Positions 7,365 to 14,800 of a stretch of 15,670 nt of DNA are shown here, one piece after another. Each line of letters begins with the position of its first letter. Position 1 is the first letter of the stretch. Source of the stretch: an uncultured Candidatus Udaeobacter sp. (GTDB lineage Bacteria > Verrucomicrobiota > Verrucomicrobiia > Chthoniobacterales > UBA10450); contig CATPAV010000082.1 in NCBI GenBank assembly GCA_955652245.1, positions 1-15,670 on the forward strand, written 5' to 3'. The position numbers were made by a program, and so were the translations under genes. The notes beneath the pieces are model-generated. The model was given only the letters and a program-made list of their open reading frames with translations, did not search any database and had not been told where the DNA came from.

Positions 7365-8823
7365 ATGAAATATTTTCGGCCTTTTTTCCTGCTCTTTGTC
7401 TTACTCTCGCTCAATGCTCCCGCCGCGGAGCAACCGTTAGCGCAATCGACGATCGTTCTCTACAACAAGACCGTTCCCGATTCGGTCGAACTCGCGAAAT
7501 TTTACGCCCAGCAACGTGGAATCGCGCCCGATCATCTCATTGGGCTTACTTGTTCGACCGAGGAAGAAATCAGCCGCGAAGAGTACGACGCGACCATTGC
7601 TGAGCCGCTTTCGCGAAATTTTCAAACAACGCCACTGGTGGACCTTGAGCGAATCGCCCGGCCAAGCGCCGTCGGTCACTACGAGCGCGATCCATTTTGT
7701 GGCCGCGATCAAGGGTGTGCCACTGAAAATTCGTTCAACTACGGCTTATCGCGGAGACCAACCGAGATCCGGGCCACCCGGGAGCCGCAACGAAGCATCC
7801 GTTGATTCTGAACTGGCGGTCCTCGGTTTCTATTCGCGTCAAATTTCGGGGCCGGCCCCGAACCCATATTTCCAAAGTTTCCGTGCGATTAACGATTTCG
7901 ACAAAAATTCGACATTATTGCTCGTCTGTCGTCTCGACGCGCCGACTGCCGCGACAGTGCGAGGCATGATTGTCGATTCGATAGCAACGCAGAAGACCGG
8001 ATTGTGGGGACGTGCTTATGTCGATGGCGCACACAAGACTGGCGCCGGTTTCGCAGCTGGGGACGAATGGCTCGCTGAGGTGACTACACAGCTTCACAAG
8101 GTTGGGATTCCAGTCGTGTACGACGATATGCCAGCGATCTTCCCCGACGCGTATCCGATGACGGACTGTGCCCTTTATTACGGTTGGTATGCGGGCAATG
8201 TCGCAGGTCCCTTTACTCGACCGGATTTTCGCTTCGTGCCCGGAGCGATCGCGGTGCATATCCACTCATTTAGCGCCAGGACACTCCGCGATCCCAATGC
8301 GAATTGGGTCGCCCCGCTTGTTTCGAAAGGCGCGGCCGCGAGTCTGGGCAACGTTTACGAACCGTATCTGCAACTCACTTCGCATCTCGATATCTTCAAC
8401 AATCGATTGCTGCATGGCTTCACGTTTGCAGAGAGCGCCTACATGTCGACGCCGGCGCTCTGGTGGATGTCGGTAATGGTAGGCGATCCCCTTTATCGGC
8501 CGTTCGCAACGTGGCTTCAGATTGAGCCGAACAGCGAGTCTGCAAAGAACAAGTCCAACTGGAAAGCGTATCATGAATTTGCCATGCAAAACGCAGCGCG
8601 TCCGGCGCCAGAATTCCGAACGCTGGCGCGACAAATGGCATCGCGAACACGCAACGGGCCAATGATTGAAGACCTCGGCTCGATCGAAGCGCGCGACGGA
8701 AATCCTTCAGAAGCGACAAACTATTTTAAGCAAGCGCGAACTTGCTACACGAATCACGACGATATTCTGCGTGTAGTGCTCGAAGAAGCGGACGCGTGGG
8801 TCAAGCAGAACAAGCGAGCGTAA
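7365..8823 (+). pseudogene. TIGR03790 family secreted protein, interrupted by a one-base frameshift
   Basis: The first frame starts at ATG 7365 with a signal peptide (MKYFRPFFLLFVLLSLNAPAAEQ). It goes on with STIVLYNKTVPDSVELAKFY, RGIAPDHLIGL and EEISREEYDATIAEPL, the normal opening of TIGR03790 proteins. Near 7609-7611 (CTTTCG) the similarity moves to the next frame, which continues REIFKQRHWW, AIHFVAAIKGVPLKI, NPYF and many conserved stretches to TAA 8821-8823 (YYGWYAGNVAGPF, ALWWMSVMVGDPLYRPF). Removing one T restores ...AEPLREIFKQRHWW..., a protein of about 485 residues. The last ~100 residues look TPR-like. Both halves keep good codon structure, so this is either a recent mutation or a sequencing error. 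The molecular function of TIGR03790 is not established; export is inferred from the signal peptide. Confidence 0.8.
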
Positions 8824-8947
8824 GCTGTCGATCTTATCCGAAATGCGCTGCGAACTGCTCCCGACGCATCCGCAGCGCCGCTTTTGAGGAAATTTGAGGA
8901 AGATGCCGAGCGCGCTGCCAGCCAGGCCACGCCATCTAGGTAATCCA

Positions 8948-9727
8948 CTAGCGAATAATTCCGCGCTCGCTTTGTTCGATGAACTCGAGAATCTGCGTGA
9001 TTTCTTCGGTCTGGGGCAGTTCCTTGCGGATCGCTTCAATTGCCTGCTGCGTATTGTATTTGGAACGATAAACCAGGCGGAAGGCCTCTTTGATCAGTTT
9101 CACGCTTTCGGGCGGGAAATTCTTGCGTTCCAAGCCGATCAGGTTAATGCCGCGAATTTCCGCCGGGTTACCATCGGCAATCATGAACGGCGGAACGTCC
9201 TGGACGATTTTCGAACATCCGCCGGTGATGGCGAAGCGTCCAATCCGGCAAAACTGATGCACGGCCGTAAGGCCGCCAATGACGGCGTGATCGCCCACCT
9301 CCACGTGCCCGGCTAGCGTGCCGTTATTGGAAAAAACCACATCGTCTCCAACCATGCAATCGTGTGCAATGTGGCTGTAGGCGAGGAAGGTGCCGCGGTT
9401 GCCGATGCGCGTTTTGCCCTGGCTGGTTGTGCTGCGGCTGATTGTGACAAATTCGCGGAATGTATTTTCATCGCCGATTTCCAGGTAAGTCGGTTCGCCC
9501 TGGTATTTCAGGTCCTGCGTCTGCTGACCGATCGAGCAGGCGGCATAAAATTTATTTCCTGCGCCAGCGCGCATCGGTCCGCAAAGCGTGACATGCTGTT
9601 GCAGCCAGCAATTTTGACCGAGCACGACGTCAGCTGCGATCACGCAATATGGTCCGATGGTCGTTCCTGCGCCGATTTCGGCCCGTGGATCGACAATGGT
9701 CGTCGAATGAATCTGCACGTCGCTCAT
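8948..9727 (-). CDS. lpxA: Acyl-ACP--UDP-N-acetylglucosamine O-acyltransferase
   Basis: A 259-residue protein made mostly of hexapeptide repeats of the left-handed beta-helix (IHSTTIVDPRAEIGAGTTIGPYCVI onward), followed by a C-terminal helical part (LIKEAFRLVYRSKYNTQQAI). The catalytic His is in AYSHIAHDC, and NNGTLAGHVEVGDHAVIGGL plus VHQFCRIGRFAITGG are the classic LpxA segments. It catalyses the first step of lipid A synthesis, transfer of a 3-hydroxyacyl chain from ACP to the 3-OH of UDP-GlcNAc, in the cytoplasm. Its ATG overlaps the stop of lpxC/fabZ as ATGA, so the two are surely co-translated. Length equals the usual 255-262. The 124-base gap to the convergent TIGR03790 stop holds a one-mismatch copy of the AAGATCGACAA word and no clear terminator. 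Confidence 0.96.
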   Translation of the reverse strand: MSDVQIHSTTIVDPRAEIGAGTTIGPYCVIAADVVLGQNCWLQQHVTLCGPMRAGAGNKFYAACSIGQQTQDLKYQGEPTYLEIGDENTFREFVTISRSTTSQGKTRIGNRGTFLAYSHIAHDCMVGDDVVFSNNGTLAGHVEVGDHAVIGGLTAVHQFCRIGRFAITGGCSKIVQDVPPFMIADGNPAEIRGINLIGLERKNFPPESVKLIKEAFRLVYRSKYNTQQAIEAIRKELPQTEEITQILEFIEQSERGIIR

Positions 9728-11046
9728 TTATCGAGAAACGTGAACATCAATTCGCCTTCCGAGACGACCGCGTCGTTGACGACGCAATGACATTTTGCTT
9801 TTGCCAGGCGTTCGCCGCGCGATTTGGTGAGCTCGGCGTGAATGAACATCGTGTCGCCCGGCAAGACCGGCTTTCGAAACTTCACGCTGTCCGCGCTCAT
9901 GAAATAGCCGATGCGGCTCGTCGTTTTCGCCAGCTTGAACAATAACAAGCTCGCCACTTGCGCCATCGCTTCGACTTGCATCACACCGGGCATCACCGGG
10001 TGACCCGGGAAATGTCCCTGGAAAAACGGCTCGTTAATCGTGATGGATTTTACGGCCGTAATTTTGTTTTCGCCTTCAAAGCCGATGACCCGATCAACCA
10101 TCAAAAAGGGATAACGATGCGGCAGGATTTGCATCACTTCATCCGTGTCCAGGCCGCCATTGCCTATGGGGACGGCGCGCGGCGCACTCATTGCGCTTCT
10201 TCGCGCCTGCTCGCGAGCAAGCTCGCGAGCAAGTTCCGCATTCACAGCGTGGCCGGGCTTCACCGCCACGACGTGACCGCGAATCCGCCGGCCAACCAGC
10301 GCAAGATCGCCGATAATATCGAGAATTTTGTGACGCACGAATTCGTCGGAGAAGCGCAAAGGTTCCTTGCTTAAAACTGCCTCTCCGCGCACGACGATTG
10401 CATTTTCGAGACTTCCGCCCTTGATCAAATTTTTCTCTATGAGCGGCTGAACATCTTCGTAATAAACAAACGTCCGTGCCGGAGCGATCTCCCGCTCGAA
10501 AATTGCCGGCGTTATTTCTGTTGATAGAAACTGGGCGAAGCGATTATTCGGTCCCGCTTGTGTGCAGGAGATGCGAAACGTCTCGTCGGGCAACAAGACA
10601 AGCAGTGCGCCCGTTTTCGATTCCACGTGCATCGGTTCGCGCACATCGAAGAACTTTCGCGGCTGTTCCTGCGCGGTCACGCCGGCTTTCTTGATAAGAT
10701 CAACATAGGGCTGCGCGCTGCCGTCGCCGATTGGCGGTTCGTTCGCATCCATCTCAACGATGGCGTTGTCCACGTCCATCGCGGAAAGCGCCGAGAGCAC
10801 GTGCTCGACCGTATGCACGCGCACAGCTCCTTCGCCGAGAGTTGTCGCACGCTCGACCGTTTTCAGATTGTCGATCTTCGCGTCGATGGTTGGTTCGTCC
10901 TGCAAATCCTTCCGCTTGAATTTGATTCCGTGATCCGCCGGCGCCGGATGCAATTTGAGCGAGACTTTTTCGCCGGTATGCAGCGACGTGCCGCCAAAGC
11001 CGGCGGTTTTTCCAACTGTATGTTGAAGCTCAGGGGTAATAGCCAC
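9724..11046 (-). CDS. lpxC/fabZ: Bifunctional UDP-3-O-acyl-GlcNAc deacetylase / 3-hydroxyacyl-ACP dehydratase
   Basis: A fusion of about 440 residues. LpxC part (1 to ~290): LQHTVGKTAGFGGTSLHTGE, zinc ligands in HTVEHVLSAL (His78) and HKILDIIGDLAL (His239, Asp243), and the late His in KPGHAVN. FabZ part (~300-440): LPHRYPFLMVDRV, catalytic His345 in QGHFPGHPVMPG and Glu359 in VEAMAQ. LpxC makes the committed deacetylation step of lipid A; FabZ dehydrates 3-hydroxyacyl-ACP and so competes for the substrate of LpxA. Fusing them is known in Bacteroidetes and Verrucomicrobia. I prefer GTG 11046: it puts the first zinc His at 78, as in E. coli (79), whereas TTG 11082 would start inside a hairpin repeat. 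The interdomain linker holds a doubled ELAR encoded by a 12-bp duplication. Confidence 0.95.
   Translation of the reverse strand: MAITPELQHTVGKTAGFGGTSLHTGEKVSLKLHPAPADHGIKFKRKDLQDEPTIDAKIDNLKTVERATTLGEGAVRVHTVEHVLSALSAMDVDNAIVEMDANEPPIGDGSAQPYVDLIKKAGVTAQEQPRKFFDVREPMHVESKTGALLVLLPDETFRISCTQAGPNNRFAQFLSTEITPAIFEREIAPARTFVYYEDVQPLIEKNLIKGGSLENAIVVRGEAVLSKEPLRFSDEFVRHKILDIIGDLALVGRRIRGHVVAVKPGHAVNAELARELAREQARRSAMSAPRAVPIGNGGLDTDEVMQILPHRYPFLMVDRVIGFEGENKITAVKSITINEPFFQGHFPGHPVMPGVMQVEAMAQVASLLLFKLAKTTSRIGYFMSADSVKFRKPVLPGDTMFIHAELTKSRGERLAKAKCHCVVNDAVVSEGELMFTFLDK
10209..10232 (-). repeat. 12-bp tandem duplication in the lpxC/fabZ linker
   Basis: The + strand unit GCTCGCGAGCAA occurs twice back to back; its first ten bases are a perfect palindrome. 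It encodes ELAR-ELAR between the LpxC and FabZ domains. Confidence 0.8.
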
Positions 11047-11063
11047 AGCTAGTCGCTTGCGTT

Positions 11064-11149
11064 GTAGCGACGCTTGTGTCAAGCGCCGTTCTTTAATTTT
11101 CAGCGGCTCACCCGTTCGACAAGCTCAGGACAGGCTCCGACGCCGCTAC
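11064..11149. repeat. Composite palindromic repeat with GTAGCG-type ends and a nested short insert
   Basis: The segment begins GTAGCGACG (11064-11072) and ends CGCCGCTAC (11141-11149), inverted with 8 of 9 matches. The left unit is a hairpin CGCTTG-TGT-CAAGCG (11071-11085). The right unit pairs AGCGGC (11102-11107) with GCCGCT (11142-11147) around a widely seen FDKLRT-type core (CCCGTTCGACAAGCTCAGGA). It fills the gap before lpxC/fabZ and reaches into the TTG-start extension of that gene. Confidence 0.7.
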
Positions 11150-11152
11150 ACT

Positions 11153-11848
11153 TCATTTCAATTCAAAATCGCCGCAATCAAATGCCATCATTTTATCGAT
11201 GTTCGAGATGCGAAACTGCTCCACGACTGCACCATCATCCTGCCAAACATCGACCGATTTTTCTCCATTCTTTTTAATGAATGCGCGAATCAGATTCGGC
11301 GTTTCACTAACCGTGCACAGCGGCAATCCATCGGTGGTTTTGAGAAAACTGCCCTCGTCGTCAAATCCAACGCCAAGATCGACAATCGGCCTTTCGTCAT
11401 TAGCCAACGGGTTCGGCATGAGTTTCACTTTCACATTGCCGGTTGCATTATCTTCGACGGGGGGAGCCGCGGCTTGGCCGAGATCTTCCACTTTGAAACG
11501 TCCAACGAGGTAGCCGCGGGCATGATATTTTCCAGCCGGCAGATCTTCGCTGTCGTCGTTCTTGCCGTCCCATTTTGTCACCAGCGCATCGGCACCGATC
11601 GCGAACTCGTCCAGTTTGGCTTGCTGATGCAAAATGCGCACAAGCTTCCCATTTCCATCGTAAATGCCGAGGCTGATCGTGCCTTCAAGCGGCGGCGGAA
11701 CAAAACTGATACGCACACTGCGTGCGGGGGATGACGTTGGAGATGGCGAAGGGCTCGGCGTTGGCGCGGGCGATGGCGATTCCTGCGCAGCCAATGAATA
11801 GATCGACGCAAGGGCAAATAAAATCGCGAGGTTCAGCTTTTTTGTCAT
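11153..11848 (-). CDS. Secreted hypothetical protein with a FlgD-like Ig domain
   Basis: A protein of 231 residues from ATG 11848. Residues 1-23 (MTKKLNLAILFALASIYSLA, then AQE) are a good signal peptide. A low-complexity Pro/Ser/Thr linker (ESPSPAPTPSPSPSPTSSPA) follows. The mature domain has GTISLGIYDGNGKLVRIL, a middle part, then ALVTKWDGKNDDSEDLPAGKYHARGYLVG. That is the FlgD-type Ig-like pattern (V/I-x-D-x-x-G-x-x-V-R ... W-D-G-x-x-x-x-G/P-x-P-x-G-x-Y) seen in many exported or surface proteins. The rest (KVKLMPNPL to the end, with IVDLGVGFDDEGSFL) is unrecognised and may be a further beta-domain. No function can be given. ATG 11869 would add seven residues, but both starts lie in a palindromic repeat. 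One AAGATCGACAA word lies in the coding region. Confidence 0.75.
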   Translation of the reverse strand: MTKKLNLAILFALASIYSLAAQESPSPAPTPSPSPSPTSSPARSVRISFVPPPLEGTISLGIYDGNGKLVRILHQQAKLDEFAIGADALVTKWDGKNDDSEDLPAGKYHARGYLVGRFKVEDLGQAAAPPVEDNATGNVKVKLMPNPLANDERPIVDLGVGFDDEGSFLKTTDGLPLCTVSETPNLIRAFIKKNGEKSVDVWQDDGAVVEQFRISNIDKMMAFDCGDFELK

Positions 11849-11924
11849 GTCGAGCGGGAGTCGAGACATCTCTCATTTAAAGAAGGGGGAGTTAGAGATT
11901 CCTCGACTTCGCTCGGAATGACAA
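11842..11924. repeat. Inverted pair of ~31-bp REP-like units
   Basis: The unit at 11842-11873 and the reverse complement of 11894-11924 align with one gap and a few mismatches (shared TTGTCAT, CGAGCG, GTCGAG, ATCTCT). The second is the widespread ATTCCTCGACTTCGCTCGGA type. A 20-base purine-rich spacer separates them. The pair fills the gap between the GH57 stop and the secreted-protein start and covers its translation start region. Confidence 0.75.
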
Positions 11925-11929
11925 GGGGG

Positions 11930-13507
11930 TTAGATGTAGTAGTGCCAGTTTACGTTCGGGAAAAGCTTATCGCGCCACTCGCAATCTTGCAGAAATTTTT
12001 CATCGACGTCATTGGTGTTGAACTGGTCATGCAATCGATTGAAACGAGCAAGGTGATCCATTGTCCGTTTCGCGGCGTACTCTTTCGCGGTTCCGGTTTT
12101 CATCAGGAACGCCCAATCGCTCGATTGCGCCAGTAAAAGTTCACGCGCCATTTGTTTCAGCACGCGATCTGCGAGTGGGCTTGAGTCCTCTGCATGTCTG
12201 CGCGCCGTGTCGCTCATGCGCTGACTAGCAGTGTGAAGGTGCGGATAAATCCAGGCGTTGCTTGGATCGAGCCAGACCCCGAGGTAGCCGTTTTCACCCC
12301 ATGTCGATGTTGCCGGCTCAATCGTTTGTTGCGTGGGATGAGTTTGGAGGAATTCGCTGGGTGTGGTCAGGTTGAAATCTTGTTGCTCTTGAGCGGTCTT
12401 GCGAATGAAGAGCTCAAGAAAACGTGGTCCTTCGAACCACCAGTGACCAAACAATTCGGCGTCGAATGGGACGACAACTACTGGATCAAAACCGGATTCG
12501 CTAATTTGGCGAATTTGCTGCCGCCGCTGTTCAAGAAAGTGCGCAGCATGCGTTTCCACCGCTTTTTCCGCTGCCTCGCGATCATACAATTCTTTTTCCT
12601 CGCCGCGTCCGGTAATGCGGTAATATTTCACGCCGGAAAATTTTCGGCTTCCACGCGCGATTGGGCCTAAATGCTCCATTAGAAGATCGAAACCGGCGTC
12701 GCGATAAAATTCACGGTAAGCCGGATCGCCTGGATAGCCTTCATGGGCGCTCCAGACCTGCCGGCTTGAATCGCGATCGCGCGCGAAAACCGCTGGCCCG
12801 GCGGACGTGTAATACGGCGCGTAAATCGACCGGCGCGGAGGTGGTTTTCCAAACATGACGCCATGTGCATCCAGAAAGGACCAGCGAACGTTTGCCTCTT
12901 GCAGAAATGATTCCAAGCCGGGCGCGTAGGCGCATTCCGGCAACCAAAAACCGTTTGGCTCGCCACCGAAAAGATCGACATATACGTCTCGCCCGATTAA
13001 AACCTGTGCCCGCGCAGCTGCACGCGATTGTTGCTGAATTAGCGGTAACAATCCGTGCGTGGCGGCGCAACCAATGATTTCAAGGGCGCCCGTTTTCCGC
13101 AGCTCGCGAAAAGCGGCGAGCAGATCGCATTTCCATTGCTCGACAAAGAAACGCTCAGTATCGGAAAACAAGGCGAAATAAAACTCGGCGAGTTCTCGCA
13201 CTTTGGGATTGTTGCGATTCCGCCTTCGTTCGCGTTCTGCCAGGTCGATCAAAAGATTGAGATGACGCACGTAGCGCTCGCGCAGCAATTCGTCCTGTAG
13301 CATGGCGCAGAGCGTTGGCGTGATCGACATCGTGAGCTTGAACGGCACGCCATCGTCGACCAATCGGTGCATCATCTGAAGCAGCGGAATGTAGGTTTCG
13401 GTGATCGCCTCGAAGAGCCAGTCTTCTTCGAGAAAATACTCGTGTTCGGGATGCCGAACAAAGGGCAAGTGTGCGTGCAGAATGAGCGCGAGAAAGCCGG
13501 AAGGCAT
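11930..13507 (-). CDS. GH57 family 1,4-alpha-glucan branching enzyme-like protein (DUF1957 type)
   Basis: A 525-residue protein from ATG 13507, chosen because the family N-terminus GFLALILHAHLPFVRHPEHE begins there; the upstream open frame (to 13708) only reads repeats and antisense aspartate aminotransferase. GH57 motifs: HAHLPF (residues 11-16), the strand end EIIGCAATHGLLPL, nucleophile Glu191 in GFWLPECAY, acid/base Asp349 in VPFDAELFGHWWFEGPRFLE, and the substrate-contacting WGENGYLGVWLDPSNAWIYP in the C-terminal helical domain. These match the Thermus/Thermococcus-type branching enzymes, which form alpha-1,6 branches in glycogen in the cytoplasm; strict amylase activity is a less likely alternative. 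Length is as expected (about 520-530). No glycogen synthase or other glycogen gene is in the window. The next gene downstream encodes the secreted FlgD-like protein. Confidence 0.88.
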   Translation of the reverse strand: MPSGFLALILHAHLPFVRHPEHEYFLEEDWLFEAITETYIPLLQMMHRLVDDGVPFKLTMSITPTLCAMLQDELLRERYVRHLNLLIDLAERERRRNRNNPKVRELAEFYFALFSDTERFFVEQWKCDLLAAFRELRKTGALEIIGCAATHGLLPLIQQQSRAAARAQVLIGRDVYVDLFGGEPNGFWLPECAYAPGLESFLQEANVRWSFLDAHGVMFGKPPPRRSIYAPYYTSAGPAVFARDRDSSRQVWSAHEGYPGDPAYREFYRDAGFDLLMEHLGPIARGSRKFSGVKYYRITGRGEEKELYDREAAEKAVETHAAHFLEQRRQQIRQISESGFDPVVVVPFDAELFGHWWFEGPRFLELFIRKTAQEQQDFNLTTPSEFLQTHPTQQTIEPATSTWGENGYLGVWLDPSNAWIYPHLHTASQRMSDTARRHAEDSSPLADRVLKQMARELLLAQSSDWAFLMKTGTAKEYAAKRTMDHLARFNRLHDQFNTNDVDEKFLQDCEWRDKLFPNVNWHYYI

Positions 13508-13592
13508 TGGCGATTTCGGATTTCGGGCTGCTAAAAAATACAACGGCGCGGATTGCTCTATCCGCAATCCGCGATCACCAATCCGCAATCGC
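13508..13592. repeat. Repeat-filled gap (ATCCGCAATC / GATTTCGG type) between aminotransferase and GH57 genes
   Basis: Direct copies of ATCCGCAATC are 21 bases apart. Next to the GH57 start, GATTTCGG and ATTTCGGG form a second short tandem. Such degenerate ATCCGCAATCC strings are common between genes in this kind of genome (established pattern, recalled rather than searched). Confidence 0.6.
13547..13573 (-). terminator. 10-bp perfect hairpin, possible terminator of the aminotransferase gene
   Basis: Arms CGCGGATTGC (13547-13556) and GCAATCCGCG (13564-13573) pair perfectly around a seven-base loop. Read on the minus strand, a run of six T (+ strand AAAAAA at 13533-13538) follows eight bases after the stem. 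That spacing is longer than in a classic intrinsic terminator. The hairpin also belongs to a repeat family: ATCCGCAATC occurs at 13560-13569 and again at 13581-13590. Confidence 0.45.
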
Positions 13593-14756
13593 TTAGAGCG
13601 TCCGGCAAAAGTCCTGGAAACGGTCGAGACCTTTTTTGATGACGTCGATGCTCGTGGCGTAACTGAGCCGCACAGTGCGGTCGTCGCCAAAAGCAGCGCC
13701 CGGGACAACGGCGACGTTCGCCTTGCTCAGTAAACGATCGGCGAAATTTTGCGAAGTCAGCCCCAGCTGACTGATGTTCACCAACACATAGAACGCTCCC
13801 TGCGGCTTGACCGCAGTTACGTTCGGAATTTTGGAAATGCGATCGAACATGTAATTGCGCCGCATATCGAATTCTTCACGCATATCGGCAAGCGGCTGTT
13901 GATCACCCTTTAACGCGGCGAGCCCGCCATGCTGCGAGAAAGAAGATGGGTTGGATGTGGTATGGCTTTGGATTGAATCCACCGCTTTGGCTACTGCCTC
14001 CGGCGCGGCCAGATAGCCGAGTCGCCAACCGGTCATTGCGTACGACTTGCTGAAACCGTTGATCGTAATCGTGAGATCGTACGCTTCCTTGGAAAGAGAC
14101 GCGATGCTCACGTGCTTGGCATCGTCATAAACGAGCTTCTCGTAGATTTCGTCGGACAAAATGTAAATATCTTCCTCTGCGGCGACATCGACAATCGCCT
14201 GCAGTTCCTCGCGTGTGTAAACGGAGCCAGTCGGATTGCCTGGTGTATTCAGGATCAACATCTTTGTGCGTGGCGTCATCGCGTTCTCAAAATCTGCGGC
14301 GCGCATCTTCCAGCCGTTGCGCTCGCTTGTCGGCACAATCACCGGGTCGGCGCCCGCCAACCTGACCATGTCGGGATAGCTGACCCAATATGGCGCCGGG
14401 ATGATGACCTCATCGCCTGGCTGACATGTCGCGAGGATGGCGTTGTAACAGGCGTGCTTGGCGCCATTACTCACAATGATCTGAGCGGCGCGATAGCTGA
14501 TCTCGTTGTCAGCGTCCAATTTCTCGGAGATCGCCTGGCGCAACTCCGGGATGCCGGCGCTCGGCGTGTATTTCGTGAAGCCGGCCTCGAGCGCCGCGAT
14601 CGCGGCCGCTTTGATGTGCCAGGGTGTATCGAAATCCGGTTCGCCCGCGCCGAACCCGCACACATCGATGCCCTCCGCTTTCATCGCTTTGGCCTTGCTA
14701 TCAATTGAAAGGGTAAGCGAAGGGGTGAGTTGAGCGGCGCGTTCGGAAATTTCCAT
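13593..14756 (-). CDS. aspC: Class I pyridoxal-phosphate aminotransferase, aspartate aminotransferase Ib type
   Basis: A 387-residue protein from ATG 14756 (MEISERAAQLTPSLTLSIDS). A TTG at 14786 would add ten residues with no family support. Fold type I motifs: GFGAGEPDFDTP near residue 35 (substrate-binding loop), SNGAKHACYNA (cofactor phosphate loop), PAPYWVSYPDM (Tyr/Trp stacking on the cofactor), LNTPGNPTGSVYT (Asn contacting PLP), ILSDEIYEKLVY (Asp/Tyr pair), and the Schiff-base Lys in NGFSKSYAMTGWRLGY. The PLP-phosphate and carboxylate-binding Arg are in MTGWRLGY and VRLSYA. This is the subgroup Ib enzyme that moves the amino group between aspartate and 2-oxoglutarate, sometimes also acting on prephenate. 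It starts 44 bases after the kinase gene in the same direction, so they may be cotranscribed. Confidence 0.93.
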   Translation of the reverse strand: MEISERAAQLTPSLTLSIDSKAKAMKAEGIDVCGFGAGEPDFDTPWHIKAAAIAALEAGFTKYTPSAGIPELRQAISEKLDADNEISYRAAQIIVSNGAKHACYNAILATCQPGDEVIIPAPYWVSYPDMVRLAGADPVIVPTSERNGWKMRAADFENAMTPRTKMLILNTPGNPTGSVYTREELQAIVDVAAEEDIYILSDEIYEKLVYDDAKHVSIASLSKEAYDLTITINGFSKSYAMTGWRLGYLAAPEAVAKAVDSIQSHTTSNPSSFSQHGGLAALKGDQQPLADMREEFDMRRNYMFDRISKIPNVTAVKPQGAFYVLVNISQLGLTSQNFADRLLSKANVAVVPGAAFGDDRTVRLSYATSIDVIKKGLDRFQDFCRTL

Positions 14757-14800
14757 GGCAGTAGGGTTAGTTGTTAGGTGGTTCAAAGTAGGACCGCAAA

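Noticed and set aside
7600..7625. Programmed +1 frameshifting like prfB
   Set aside because: The CTT-T slip site is present, but there is no in-frame stop codon at the site and no upstream Shine-Dalgarno; kept only as a remote alternative.
8754..8947. A possible small gene after lpxA on the minus strand
   Set aside because: The frames are short, overlap the end of the TIGR03790 gene in antisense and match no family; no start signal is seen.
11064..11149. CRISPR-like array
   Set aside because: Units differ in sequence, spacing is irregular and there are only two; it is a palindromic intergenic repeat, and no cas gene is nearby.
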